A stretch of 33,318 nucleotides of DNA from a bacterium. Its GTDB lineage: Bacteria; Acidobacteriota; Terriglobia; Terriglobales; Acidobacteriaceae. Below the pieces are notes generated by a model that saw nothing but the letters and a program-made list of their open reading frames with translations, was not told where the DNA came from and did not search any database. The stretch covers positions 1 to 33,318 of the forward strand of contig JAMFSC010000024.1 in the NCBI GenBank assembly GCA_026225095.1, given 5' to 3'. The translations under genes and the position numbers were made by a program. Positions 1 to 10,264 of this stretch are shown one piece after another (the first letter of the stretch is position 1; each line of letters begins with the position of its first letter).

Positions 1-99
1 AACGCGCAGCTTCGAGGATATGATCCTGTTCTCAGCAATTCCGGCCCGATCGTAGCGATAGAAAATCTGTGTGGATCCTGGTTCGTTCTGTTCGACTGA
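1..99 (+). CDS. Possible 3' end of an upstream gene (partial)
   Basis: Reading from base 1, frame 1 stays open for 32 codons and stops with TGA at 97-99; the peptide ends in SWFVLFD. The other two forward frames close by about base 55. The stretch is too short for homology, and an open frame of this length occurs easily by chance in GC-rich DNA, so this is only a candidate C-terminus of a gene lying outside the window. Confidence 0.2.
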   Translation, partial: NAQLRGYDPVLSNSGPIVAIENLCGSWFVLFD

Positions 100-181
100 T
101 AGGCTTTCTCTTCCCAGATGGATGTGTCCCGGCAAGACGTCCCGCTGCTCTTCGTGATGAAGGTAAGCTGCGCGTGGCGTT

Positions 182-242
182 CGACCCCCGGGTCGCGTTG
201 AAGTTGGGCCAACGTTCTGCCGGGTCGCGTGTTAGAGACCCG
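182..242 (+). promoter_or_regulatory. Repeated GGGTC/GACCC blocks in the leader of the eCIS operon
   Basis: The leader before the sheath gene contains CGACCC (182-187), GGGTCG (190-195), a second GGGTC (222-226) and GACCCG (237-242). GGGTCGCGT occurs twice as a direct repeat (190-198 and 222-230), 32 bp apart, close to three helical turns. The last pair (221-226 with 237-242) can also form a 6-bp hairpin with a 10-nt loop just upstream of the ribosome binding site. A regulator-binding site or a leader hairpin controlling the operon is plausible. No convincing -35/-10 pair was recognised. Confidence 0.35.
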
Positions 243-271
243 AGTTCAGGCAGTCGAAGGAGGATTCACTC

Positions 272-2215
272 ATGGCAACTTTAACCTATCCAGGCGTCTA
301 TATCGCCGAGGTTCCAAGTGCGGTGCACAGCATTGCGGGCGTTGCGACCTCGGTAGCGGCGTTCGTCGGTTGGGCGGCGCAGGGGCCGACGAACAGCGCG
401 GTCATGGTTGAAAGCTTCATGGACTTTCAGCGGCAGTTTGGCGGACTCGATGCGCGCAGCCTTCTTGGCTATGCCGTCTCTCACTTCTTCACCAACGGCG
501 GCCAGCAGGCGTACATCGTGCGCCTGGCGCAGGCCACGGCGGCCACGGGCACGGCCACAACCACCGCCACCGCCGCGGGCCTGACGATGACCGTCGCTGG
601 CGGTACGCTGGTATGGGCAGCCAAGGGTACGGGCGCATCGGGCAACGGGCTCGGCGTACTTGTCTCGGGCAGCACCGGAACCACGTTCAACGCAGCGCTG
701 GTGTATGCACCGGGCGGCAAACCACTGACGACAGTCGAGAGCTACACCGGTCTCTCAGCCCCAACTCCGGGGACGATCAAGTCGAACTTCGTCACGCTCA
801 AGGCCACCGCAACCCCGACGGCCGCGCCCGCCAACGGACTGTATATGTTGACCGGCGGAAGCGACGGCAACGGGATTGGCGTACCCGGCGCGGCGGCCGC
901 TTCCCTGACGCTGAATGCAGCGGGCAGCACGACAACGGGATTCACCATCACCGCCCAGAGCCCCGGGGCGTGGGGCAACACGATCGCCATCGGTGCGACC
1001 CCGCAACCCGGCGATGCGACCAATACCCGCTTCAGCCTGAACGTGGTGTCGCTCAGTGCGATCGGCACGCTCCAGGTAGTGGAGACCTTCAACAACCTGT
1101 CCGTGACGCCGTCCGATCCGTCGTACGCCGTGACGGTCTTGAACAACGATTCGAACTACATCTCGGTGGCCGCCCTTGGCCTCCCGACGGCGGCTCCGAA
1201 CTCACCGTTTCCGCCCTCCGGCACCGTCACTCCACCGTTTGCGCTGGGCCAGTTCCTCAGCGGAGGCACAGACGGCATCGTGCTCGATCCAACGCAGGAT
1301 GGAGCAAACGGCGGCCTCTTCATGACAGCGCTCAACTCGGACGGAACAGGCGCGGGCGGGGTCCGGCTTCTGGACCGTGTCGACGCGTTCAACCTCCTGT
1401 GTGTACCCGGTGAATCGCAGGCCGCTGTAGTCGGGAATCTGCAGAAGTACTGCAACGACAATCGCGCCTTCTACCTCGTCGATTGCCCGCAGAACGCCAC
1501 GGCGGCAGGGCTCGCGGGATCGGGTCCCGCAGGCAACGGCGCGGGCAGCCTGACCGGCCAGTACTCGAGCAACTCCGCGTATTACTTCCCGTGGGTCCAA
1601 GCCCCGGACCCTCTGGTAGCCGGGCGCCCAAGATACTTCCCACCGTGCGGATTCATCGCCGGGATCTACGCCACCACCGACGCGACGCGCGGCGTATGGA
1701 AGGCTCCAGCCGGGATCGACGCCAGCCTGACCGGCGTGACAGGCCTGCACAGCACGCTGACCGATCTCGAGAACGGCAACCTGAATCCCATGGCCATCAA
1801 CTGCCTTCGCGAGTTCAAGGTTTACGGCGATGTGGTCTGGGGTTCGCGCACACTGCAGGGCAGCGACCAGGCGGGATCGCAGTGGAAGTATGTTCCCATC
1901 CGCCGGCTCGCGCTCTTCATCGAATCGAGCCTCCTCGATGGGACCCAGTGGGTCGTCTTCGAGCCGAACGATCAGAACTTGTGGAGCCAGATCCGTCTGA
2001 ACCTGGGCGCGTTCATGCAGGGACTGTTTTTGCAGGGGGCCTTCCAGGGCAGTTCGCCGCAGCAGGCTTATTTCGTGAAGTGTGACGCGGAGAACAATCC
2101 GCAGGCGAGCATCGACCTGGGAATCGTGAATATTCTGGTGGGCTTTGCCCCACTCTATCCCGCCGAGTTTGTCGTCATCCAGATCCAGCAGATGGCGGGT
2201 CAGACCCAATCGTAA
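272..2215 (+). CDS. eCIS contractile tail sheath protein
   Basis: This is the outer sheath subunit that contracts to drive the inner tube through a target envelope (family of Afp2-4, Pvc2-4 and phage gp18). The 647-aa product opens with the sheath signature PGVYIAEVPS, then ATSVAAFVGWAAQGP. It ends with the conserved C-terminal sheath domain from about residue 555, including WVVFEPNDQNLW, an LNLGAFMQGLF segment and the final LYPAEFVVIQIQQ. The middle (about 100-370) is rich in Gly, Thr and Ala and looks like the variable surface-exposed insertion. An AAGGAGGA ribosome site (257-264) lies 7 nt before the ATG. It is the only sheath gene here, whereas Afp/PVC loci have several; the tube gene follows after 12 nt. 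Confidence 0.96.
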   Translation: MATLTYPGVYIAEVPSAVHSIAGVATSVAAFVGWAAQGPTNSAVMVESFMDFQRQFGGLDARSLLGYAVSHFFTNGGQQAYIVRLAQATAATGTATTTATAAGLTMTVAGGTLVWAAKGTGASGNGLGVLVSGSTGTTFNAALVYAPGGKPLTTVESYTGLSAPTPGTIKSNFVTLKATATPTAAPANGLYMLTGGSDGNGIGVPGAAAASLTLNAAGSTTTGFTITAQSPGAWGNTIAIGATPQPGDATNTRFSLNVVSLSAIGTLQVVETFNNLSVTPSDPSYAVTVLNNDSNYISVAALGLPTAAPNSPFPPSGTVTPPFALGQFLSGGTDGIVLDPTQDGANGGLFMTALNSDGTGAGGVRLLDRVDAFNLLCVPGESQAAVVGNLQKYCNDNRAFYLVDCPQNATAAGLAGSGPAGNGAGSLTGQYSSNSAYYFPWVQAPDPLVAGRPRYFPPCGFIAGIYATTDATRGVWKAPAGIDASLTGVTGLHSTLTDLENGNLNPMAINCLREFKVYGDVVWGSRTLQGSDQAGSQWKYVPIRRLALFIESSLLDGTQWVVFEPNDQNLWSQIRLNLGAFMQGLFLQGAFQGSSPQQAYFVKCDAENNPQASIDLGIVNILVGFAPLYPAEFVVIQIQQMAGQTQS

Positions 2216-2227
2216 GGAGACGAGATC

Positions 2228-2755
2228 ATGGCCGCGTTCAAGGCAAATCCGAAACGTTTAGATCCCTACAAGAACTTCAAGTTCCGCCTCAAGTGGGATG
2301 GCAAATACGTGTATGGCGGAAGCAAGTTCACCGGGCTGAAGCGGACGACCGAGGTGGTGGAGCATCGCGCCGGCGGCGACCCCTCGACCTCTCACAAGTC
2401 ACCGGGCCGCAGCAAGTACGAGGCCGTCACGCTCGACCGCGGTCTGACCCAGGATCTCGCCTTTCACGACTGGGCTGGTCTGGTCTGGAACTACGGCGCC
2501 GGTCTCGGCTCCGAGGTCTCCCTCGCGAACTTTCGCAAGGACATCTATCTCGAGCTCTACAACGAGGCCGGGCAGTTGGTGATCGCCTACAAGATCTTCC
2601 GCTGCTGGGTGTCGGAGTACCAGGCGATGCCCGATCTCGATGCCAACGCGAACGCCATCGCGATCGAGCACATCAAGCTGGAGAACGAGGGCTGGGAGCG
2701 GGATACCAGCGTGACCGAACCGGTGGAACCGACGTTGAGCACGGTGGTGACCTAG
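2228..2755 (+). CDS. eCIS inner tube protein (gp19-like)
   Basis: The 175-aa product is the stacked-ring inner tube subunit that forms the hollow needle through which cargo passes (family of T4 gp19, Afp1/Afp5, Pvc1/Pvc5). Family features are the N-terminal DPYKNFKFRLKWDGKYV, FTGLKRTTEVVEHR with the following DPSTSHKSPGRSKYEAVTL, and a C-terminal KIFRCWVSEYQAMPDLDANANAIAIEHIKL region (beta-barrel ring fold). Length fits the family. The gene sits 12 nt behind the sheath, with AAGGAG before the ATG. Only one tube gene is present, so the same protein probably forms both baseplate-proximal and shaft rings. Confidence 0.95.
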   Translation: MAAFKANPKRLDPYKNFKFRLKWDGKYVYGGSKFTGLKRTTEVVEHRAGGDPSTSHKSPGRSKYEAVTLDRGLTQDLAFHDWAGLVWNYGAGLGSEVSLANFRKDIYLELYNEAGQLVIAYKIFRCWVSEYQAMPDLDANANAIAIEHIKLENEGWERDTSVTEPVEPTLSTVVT

Positions 2756-2763
2756 CCGTCGTC

Positions 2764-2792
2764 CGTCGCGCCGTCCTCGTGCGGTTGCGACG
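2764..2792 (+). terminator. Imperfect GC hairpin after the tube gene
   Basis: GTCGC (2765-2769) pairs with GCGAC (2787-2791) and CCG (2771-2773) with CGG (2782-2784), giving an imperfect stem around an 8-nt loop shortly after the tube stop codon. There is no T-tract, so it is not a clear intrinsic terminator. It could stabilise the 3' end of the abundant sheath-tube message or attenuate transcription into the less abundant components. Confidence 0.3.
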
Positions 2793-2837
2793 CCCGGTAT
2801 AAAAGCTCTCCATGTCGTTTTACTTCAGGATTCATTC

Positions 2838-2858
2838 ACGTAACGGTATCGGTTACGT
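2838..2858. promoter_or_regulatory. 7-bp inverted repeat in the tube-chaperone gap
   Basis: ACGTAAC (2838-2844) and GTTACGT (2852-2858) form a perfect inverted repeat with a 7-nt spacer in the 120-nt gap between the tube gene and the next gene. A TATAAA-like sequence lies just upstream (2800-2805). The gap is one of the few places in the operon without translational coupling, so a secondary promoter or operator here is reasonable but unproven. Confidence 0.3.
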
Positions 2859-2875
2859 ACTCGTTCGGGTGTGCC

Positions 2876-3589
2876 ATGAGGGATCTATCGAGTTCCGATC
2901 TGCTTGCCCTTTGGGAGCGCGGACACAGCCTGCATCCACTGGACCGCGGTCTTCTGGTGCTGGACGCCGCGCTTCCGGGAACGACCTGCGCCAACCTCGC
3001 GGATTGGCCGATAGGCCGCCGCAATCGGGCGCTGGTTCAGGTGCGTTGCGCCTGCTTCGGTACACAGTTGGAGGGCTGGACATCCTGCGTGGCGTGCGGA
3101 GAGAAGTTGGAGCTGGACATGGACGGACGCATGATAGTCGAGCAGGGCGATGGACCCGAGCCCGCGCGGGATGAAACCGTCGAGGTGAATGGCCGAAGCT
3201 TTCGCCTTCCCACCAGCCGGGATCTCGCGAAGGCAATCACTGCGGAGGACCCGCGGAAGGGAGCGATGCTGGTAGCCGAGAGTTGCATTGTGGAGCGGGC
3301 GAAGTCCGTGACGTGGTCGGACGAAGAGCTGGAGCAGGTGGGTGCCAGCATGGCCATGGCCGACCCGATGGCCGAGATCCTGCTCGAGATGCGCTGCCCG
3401 GTCTGCGGACATCAGGGCGAATCCACCCTCGATATCCTCGCCTTCTTCTGGGCCGAGCTGGAGAGCATGGTGAAGCGTCTGCTGGCCGACGTGCACGATC
3501 TGGCCGCGGCGTATGGATGGGGCGAAGGGGAGATCCTGTCGCTGAGCGATCGCCGCCGCTCCCTGTACCTCGAGATGGTGCGCGAATGA
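2876..3589 (+). CDS. T4-type baseplate hub assembly chaperone-like zinc-ribbon protein
   Basis: This 237-aa protein is of a kind recurrently found after the tube gene in eCIS clusters. The C-terminal third matches the T4-type baseplate/hub assembly chaperone pattern: FFWAELESMVKRLLADVHDLA, then YGWGEGEILSLS and RRRSLYLEMV (about 191-235). Cysteine pairs at C58/C60, C71/C74 and C174/C177 (MRCPVCGHQG) suggest one or two zinc ribbons. The likely role is assembly of the hub or loading of the tube, inferred from family and position, not from a catalytic motif. The stop overlaps the next start by ATGA (3586-3589). The ATG at 2876 lacks a strong ribosome site, so the exact start is less certain. Confidence 0.75.
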   Translation: MRDLSSSDLLALWERGHSLHPLDRGLLVLDAALPGTTCANLADWPIGRRNRALVQVRCACFGTQLEGWTSCVACGEKLELDMDGRMIVEQGDGPEPARDETVEVNGRSFRLPTSRDLAKAITAEDPRKGAMLVAESCIVERAKSVTWSDEELEQVGASMAMADPMAEILLEMRCPVCGHQGESTLDILAFFWAELESMVKRLLADVHDLAAAYGWGEGEILSLSDRRRSLYLEMVRE

Positions 3590-4596
3590 GCCGTTATCTG
3601 ACCAGGATGGTGGCGAGCGCACAACATCCGGGAGGAAGCTTTCACCCGATCGCTGCATCGGCCTATGGAAGTGCGCCGCAGCGGTCGGAACAGAGGCGAG
3701 ACCCGCATCCCGCCACTGACCTGCGAGTGGTGGCTCAGTCAGCGACCATGCCCGCGCCTCAGAACTTCGAGCCGGACAACGGGAGGTCTGAGCCGACACT
3801 TCACGGTCGCCCCAAAGAAGCGAAGACGGATCCCGTGCGGGAGGACTCGCAGCCGAACGTGGCTTCGGATCCGACGCTTGATCGAGCCACGGAGCGGTCG
3901 AAGCATACTCATCAGGATGGATCCTCCTGGCCCCTGGTTGAAGGCCATCGCGCTCCCTCCGGAGCATCGCGGACGGAGCGCCAAACGGATCGCGGTCCAC
4001 AGCGGAGAGACGACCGCAACGACTCTCGCTCCACGGCAGGGGAGACGGAATCAACCCGGCAACCACCCGATGAAGAGTCCGACTTAATGGGAGAGCCCGC
4101 TCTTGGTGGAGTTCATCGTTCCGTATCTTCACCGAAGCCGCCCACGGTGAAGCTCGTCCCGGAGGGCCGTGGGCAAGAGCCGTATACGCAGCATATCGGC
4201 GGCTCTCCCACCGAGTCGTCTTGGTCCGCTGCGACGGCACACGCAGTTTCGACGAAGCCGTTCCAGCCGCTCCTTCCAGAGATGACCCCGGCTCAGCAGG
4301 CGATGGAGATATCCTCGGCATCCAAAGTCGTTCCAATGAACGCCCCTTTCAGCCCGTCAACGAACGGCGCGACGAAGAACACCCTTGCCACGGGCAGTGA
4401 GCCACGTCGCGAACAGAGCCGTGAATCCCGCCGGCAACGTGAGCTTCAGCCCCGCGAGCCTGACGAGATCCATGTCCACATCGGTCGCATCGAGGTTACC
4501 GCGATGCAACCCGCGCCGATGCCCGCCCAACCGGCACCCATGCGCAAGACCCCGAGCCTCGATGACTACCTGCGCCGCGGAAATGGGAGGGCCTGA
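3586..4596 (+). CDS. Disordered eCIS-associated protein with conserved C-terminal tail motif
   Basis: The 336-aa product has no recognisable fold over about 285 residues: it is dominated by Arg, Ser, Pro, Thr, Glu and Gln and looks intrinsically disordered. Only the C-terminus looks conserved: a DEIHVHIGRIEVTAM strand, a Pro-Ala-Met linker and the ending TPSLDDYLRRGNGRA. I know this ending from small unnamed proteins of eCIS loci, but no function is established. The start ATG (3586) overlaps the previous stop and lies in frame with a longer open frame; the stop overlaps the DUF4255 gene (4594-4598). The IHVHIGRIEV motif resembles the N-terminus of the small protein at 7842-8099 (IDVHIDHIVL). 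A linker, scaffold or short tape-measure role is speculation. Confidence 0.7.
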   Translation: MSRYLTRMVASAQHPGGSFHPIAASAYGSAPQRSEQRRDPHPATDLRVVAQSATMPAPQNFEPDNGRSEPTLHGRPKEAKTDPVREDSQPNVASDPTLDRATERSKHTHQDGSSWPLVEGHRAPSGASRTERQTDRGPQRRDDRNDSRSTAGETESTRQPPDEESDLMGEPALGGVHRSVSSPKPPTVKLVPEGRGQEPYTQHIGGSPTESSWSAATAHAVSTKPFQPLLPEMTPAQQAMEISSASKVVPMNAPFSPSTNGATKNTLATGSEPRREQSRESRRQRELQPREPDEIHVHIGRIEVTAMQPAPMPAQPAPMRKTPSLDDYLRRGNGRA

Positions 4597-5849
4597 TGGG
4601 AAATGCCCTTGCCATCGCCGGTGTGACGGCAACGCTGCAGTACTTCCTCAGCCTCGTCTACAACCATCCTAATTCTGTGTTCGGTGGCGTGACGGTATCG
4701 TCCGTTTCACCCGACCTGGTACAGGGTACGACGGGCGGGGCAAACGTATCGCTGCGTGTGAACGTCTTCCTGCACCAGGTGACGCACAATGCGTCGTGGC
4801 GTAACGTAGGTTTTCCAGCCCTCTCGTCGGATGGCGCGACGCTGTTGCAGAGCGCTCCACTGGCGCTCGATCTGCACTATCTCTTGACCGTCTACGGGGC
4901 AGAGGATACGCAGGCGGAGGCGCTGCTCGGCCTCGCGGTCCTTATGCTGCACGAGAACCCGGTGCTCCCCCGCAGCCAGATCCGGGACGCCCTTGCCAAT
5001 CTCCCATCGACCAATCCCTTGGCCAGCGTGCTGGGATCATCCGGCCTTGCGGACCAGGTGGAGATGATCAAGATCACGCCCTCGACGCTTGGGCGCGAGG
5101 AGATGGCGTGGCTGTGGACAGCTCTCAAGGCGGACTATCGCCCCACCTATCCATTCCAGGTCTCGGTCGTCCTGATCGAGCCACAGGCCGCAACCGCCTC
5201 CGCGCTGCCCGTGCTCAGCCGCAATCTCGGTGTGCAGGCGGGACCCTCTCCGGAGATCTTTGCGGCGACACTCCCCACCGGTCGCACCGCCGTCAGCCCC
5301 GGCGACACCGTGACGCTGACAGGTGCGGGACTCGCGGGCGCAAAACAGATTGCGCTGGTCTACCAGAGGATGGGAGTCAAGCTGCCACCGCCCGCGATTC
5401 CGGTCGTGACAGCGACCGACACCAGCGTCAGCTTCGTCGTTCCGGACGACCCCGTCAACGTGCCGGCCGGTGTCTACAGCGTGGCGGTGCTCTTTACCGA
5501 TTCGACCGGCGCGGTGCTCAGTAGCACGGCTCCGGTACCCCTGCCGCTCGGTCCGGTCATCCTTCCCGCACCCGCTCCCAAGGCAACCACCAACGCCACC
5601 GGAACGCTCGTCACCCTCACCTGCAAACCACAGGTGAGGCCAACGCAGAACGTGAGCCTGATCTTCGGCTCGCACAGCGTTCCCGCCGTGGCCTTCGCGG
5701 GACCAACGGCCACGCCCACCTTCCAGTTTCCCGTGCTGACAACCGGGAAGTATCTTGCCCGACTCTCGGTCGACGGTGTGGAGAGCCCCATTGCGGTCAA
5801 CTGGAACGCCAACCCACCGGTCTTCACCGGACCCTTTGTGACGGTATGA
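4596..5849 (+). CDS. DUF4255 (Pvc16_N) tail cap/terminator protein with C-terminal Ig-like domains
   Basis: The 417-aa product carries an N-terminal DUF4255 domain (about 1-200), typical of the Afp16/Pvc16 protein that caps the distal end of the tube and sheath and stops polymerisation. Visible features are IAGVTATLQYFL at the start, LVQGTTGGANVSLRVNVFLHQVTHNASWRNV, and DLHYLLTVYGAEDTQAEALLGLAVLMLHENP followed by the PFQVSVVLIEP strand. Residues about 225-417 are extra beta-rich sequence resembling two IPT/TIG-type immunoglobulin domains (PGDTVTLTGAGLAGAKQIAL; KPQVRPTQNVSLIFG). The extension is longer than minimal family members and would project from the particle end. It overlaps the upstream gene (TGATG) and precedes the ATPase by 13 nt. 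Confidence 0.92.
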   Translation: MGNALAIAGVTATLQYFLSLVYNHPNSVFGGVTVSSVSPDLVQGTTGGANVSLRVNVFLHQVTHNASWRNVGFPALSSDGATLLQSAPLALDLHYLLTVYGAEDTQAEALLGLAVLMLHENPVLPRSQIRDALANLPSTNPLASVLGSSGLADQVEMIKITPSTLGREEMAWLWTALKADYRPTYPFQVSVVLIEPQAATASALPVLSRNLGVQAGPSPEIFAATLPTGRTAVSPGDTVTLTGAGLAGAKQIALVYQRMGVKLPPPAIPVVTATDTSVSFVVPDDPVNVPAGVYSVAVLFTDSTGAVLSSTAPVPLPLGPVILPAPAPKATTNATGTLVTLTCKPQVRPTQNVSLIFGSHSVPAVAFAGPTATPTFQFPVLTTGKYLARLSVDGVESPIAVNWNANPPVFTGPFVTV

Positions 5850-5862
5850 CGGAGATGCGCTG

Positions 5863-7841
<1,979 letters not shown>

Positions 7842-7845
<4 letters not shown>

Positions 7846-8099
7846 GCCGCATCGACGTCCACATCGATCACATCGTCCTCAAAGGGGTTGAACCCGGCGA
7901 CCGCACGGCGATGGTCGAAGGCCTGCGCACGGAGCTGTCGAGCCTGTTGGCAAACTCCGCCGATCGTGCCTCTTGGGCCCGCAACCATCGCACCCCGGTA
8001 TTGAAGCTGGGAGCGATGCCGTTCACTCCTGGTCCCTCCGGAGGCCGCAAGTTCGGAACGCAACTGGCAGGCGCAGTCGCCCGGGGGTTGAAGCCATGA
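7842..8099 (+). CDS. Small conserved eCIS protein of unknown function
   Basis: The 85-aa product starts MSRIDVHIDHIVLKGV and then has a short helix (AMVEGLRTELSSLLAN) and a basic C-terminus. The ATG at 7842 overlaps the ATPase stop (ATGA) and follows an AGGGGGTGGG stretch; the in-frame GTG at 7836 is less likely. The stop overlaps the next start by ATGA (8096-8099), so it is coupled to the ATPase before it and the DUF4157 protein after it. No catalytic motif, signal peptide or membrane segment is visible. Its position between ATPase and cargo suggests a loading adaptor, which is inference only. Confidence 0.75.
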
Positions 8100-10237
8100 C
8101 CTACGCGCTGGCCACACCGAAGACCGAAACCGCGCCCACACGGAAGCCTGGCAGCGGACGCCGCATCGGTCGCGCCAACGATTCATTCGAGCACGACGCC
8201 GATCGCGTGGCCGACCAGATCATGGCCGGCAGGACCGCACATCCCGCATGGTCGCTGGGGCAGATCAGCGTGGATGCGCCGGTGCAGAGAAAGTGCTCCT
8301 GCGGTGGCTCCGGCGGAGGAGAGTGTGAAGAGTGCAAGGAGAAGAAGACGCTGCAGCGCAAGGAGACCACGACCGAGCACGCCGGAGAGTCTCCCGCCAT
8401 CGTCGAAGAGGTCCTGAAGACTCCCGGCCGTCCACTCGACCGAAACACCAGGACCTTCTTCGAGCAGAGAATGGGCCACGACTTCGGCGCGGTACGCGTC
8501 CACACCGACCCAACCGCGGCAGCATCGGCATCGGCAGTCCGTTCGCACGCCTACACGGTCGGCTCTGACCTCGTCTTCAGCGCAGGCCGCTACGCTCCCG
8601 GCTCGACCTATGGCGACCATCTCCTGGCTCACGAACTCGCCCACGTCGTCCAGCAGACCGGCACCTCTCGCCGCACCGGCATCCTTCCCATCGCCTCGTC
8701 CGGAAGCGGCCTCGAGCGCGAGGCGGAGGGCGCAGCGCGCCATGCGACCACCGCCTCCGCGATGCGCCGCCCATCCCCCGGCCTCACCCGGAATGCCATG
8801 CGAACCGCTGCCCTGCAACGCTACGAGACTGGCGAACACACCAGATTCGGCGAGACCGAGCCTCTGCTCAAGGCGGCCCTCGGTCCCCCTCAGCTCACCT
8901 ACAAGATCGTCCTCGGCGATCATCCGGAGACAGTCGCCCAGAAGTTCCAGATCTCGCTCGCCGAACTTGTCGCCGCCAACAAGGCCGAACTGATGCACTG
9001 GGACGACCTGACGCGCAAGCGGTTGCAGGGCTTCCGCCCCGGACAGACCATCGCCATCCCCCCCACCAACAACCCCATGCTCCAGGCCGCAATGCACACC
9101 GGCCAGATTCAGCTTGTCGTGAACGGAGTGACCTTCGACTATGGCGAAGGTATCTCGATGGGAGACTTCTACGAGACGCCGACCGATATGCTCAACGCCC
9201 CCGTCTCCGAGCTCCAGGCCCTCTCCGTCCTCATCAAGCGCGACAAGGCCAAGGGAGACGTCACCAACGACGAGTGGGACAAGGCCACCGGCGGCCGCTA
9301 CATGAAGCTGGCCACCAAGAATGCGACCCACTTCTCACCCTCCGACCCCGCGCTCGCCACCGTCTCCGGCAAGAGCACCGCCGATAACAAGTCGGAGTGG
9401 GAGAAGCACCACACCACGGCGCTCAAGTCCTCGCAGCAGGGAGACAAGGATCTGGCGCTCGCGACCAACGCCTTTGGCGATCACTTTCTCACCGACGCCT
9501 TCTCTGCCGGCCATCTCATCAACCGGAAAGACTTCACCGAGATGTTCGAGGCCAATCTTCCACAGAATGCGGCGGGCACGGCCTTTCTCCCCGCCTCGAC
9601 GGCATTCTTCGACAACGTGGCGACCCAGTCCTGGGCTGGCAACGTCAGCGCTCAGTTCTCGCTCATGAAGACCGTCGACTGCTTCGGCCTGCTGAAACCA
9701 CATCCCCCGGCGCCGTGCACGGACATGACCTCGGTCCACGCGCCGATCGACGATGCCGATACCCTCTCAAAGCTTCTCCAGGCGGTCCATCGACAGGAGC
9801 CCAGCCTGCTCGAAGGAGCCGTGCTCAAGGGCACGCACGACAAGCTGAACACCAGCGGCGTCAAGGTCGAGAACGCCATGGGCGACCACTGGGATCTCGC
9901 CGGCGACGGAACGTTGGGTGCCAAGACGCTCCCGGTCGGCGGCGACACCCGCTCGCTCGAGATCGGGCAGAAGGCCGTCGCCCAGTCGCAACTGAACGTG
10001 ATCGGGGTCTTCAAGATGAGCGGCCCGCTCAATCTGCCGGGCCTGTTCAAGAAGGTCTGGGACTTCGTTCCGCGCCCTTCCGCCGCCGCCGGACGCAAGC
10101 AGGTCAAAGATGCCGTGACCGCCGGCACCAACCCCACCGACCCGGGCCTCGTCGCCTCGGTCGTCAAGCTGATTACAGATAACGTGGTCGCCATCATCGC
10201 CGCCCTGGTTACCAGGGGCAAGCTGATGCGGCGCTGA
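8096..10237 (+). CDS. DUF4157 eCIS cargo candidate with LysM-like and phospholipase-C-like C-terminus
   Basis: The 713-aa product has no signal peptide and seems built as injected cargo. Residues about 20-90 hold a linker with a CSCGG...CEEC cysteine cluster (C67, C69, C77, C80). Residues 113-187 form a DUF4157 domain: GHDFGAVRVHTD, then LLAHELAHVVQQ with the HEXXH zinc-protease motif at 179-183. A LysM-like segment follows (about 268-323, YKIVLGDHPETVAQKFQISLAELVAAN). The C-terminal half has His/Asp clusters at H439-H440, FGDHFLTDAFSAGHL (460-474) and HDKLN (about 582), which recall the all-helical zinc-dependent phospholipase C/P1-nuclease superfamily. DUF4157 proteins are recurrent eCIS cargo; lipid cleavage by the C-terminus is inference. 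The start overlaps the preceding stop by ATGA; alternative upstream ATGs in frame are unlikely. Confidence 0.88.
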   Translation: MTYALATPKTETAPTRKPGSGRRIGRANDSFEHDADRVADQIMAGRTAHPAWSLGQISVDAPVQRKCSCGGSGGGECEECKEKKTLQRKETTTEHAGESPAIVEEVLKTPGRPLDRNTRTFFEQRMGHDFGAVRVHTDPTAAASASAVRSHAYTVGSDLVFSAGRYAPGSTYGDHLLAHELAHVVQQTGTSRRTGILPIASSGSGLEREAEGAARHATTASAMRRPSPGLTRNAMRTAALQRYETGEHTRFGETEPLLKAALGPPQLTYKIVLGDHPETVAQKFQISLAELVAANKAELMHWDDLTRKRLQGFRPGQTIAIPPTNNPMLQAAMHTGQIQLVVNGVTFDYGEGISMGDFYETPTDMLNAPVSELQALSVLIKRDKAKGDVTNDEWDKATGGRYMKLATKNATHFSPSDPALATVSGKSTADNKSEWEKHHTTALKSSQQGDKDLALATNAFGDHFLTDAFSAGHLINRKDFTEMFEANLPQNAAGTAFLPASTAFFDNVATQSWAGNVSAQFSLMKTVDCFGLLKPHPPAPCTDMTSVHAPIDDADTLSKLLQAVHRQEPSLLEGAVLKGTHDKLNTSGVKVENAMGDHWDLAGDGTLGAKTLPVGGDTRSLEIGQKAVAQSQLNVIGVFKMSGPLNLPGLFKKVWDFVPRPSAAAGRKQVKDAVTAGTNPTDPGLVASVVKLITDNVVAIIAALVTRGKLMRR

Positions 10238-10264
10238 GCACGAACGGAGAGGAGCAGATTCAGG

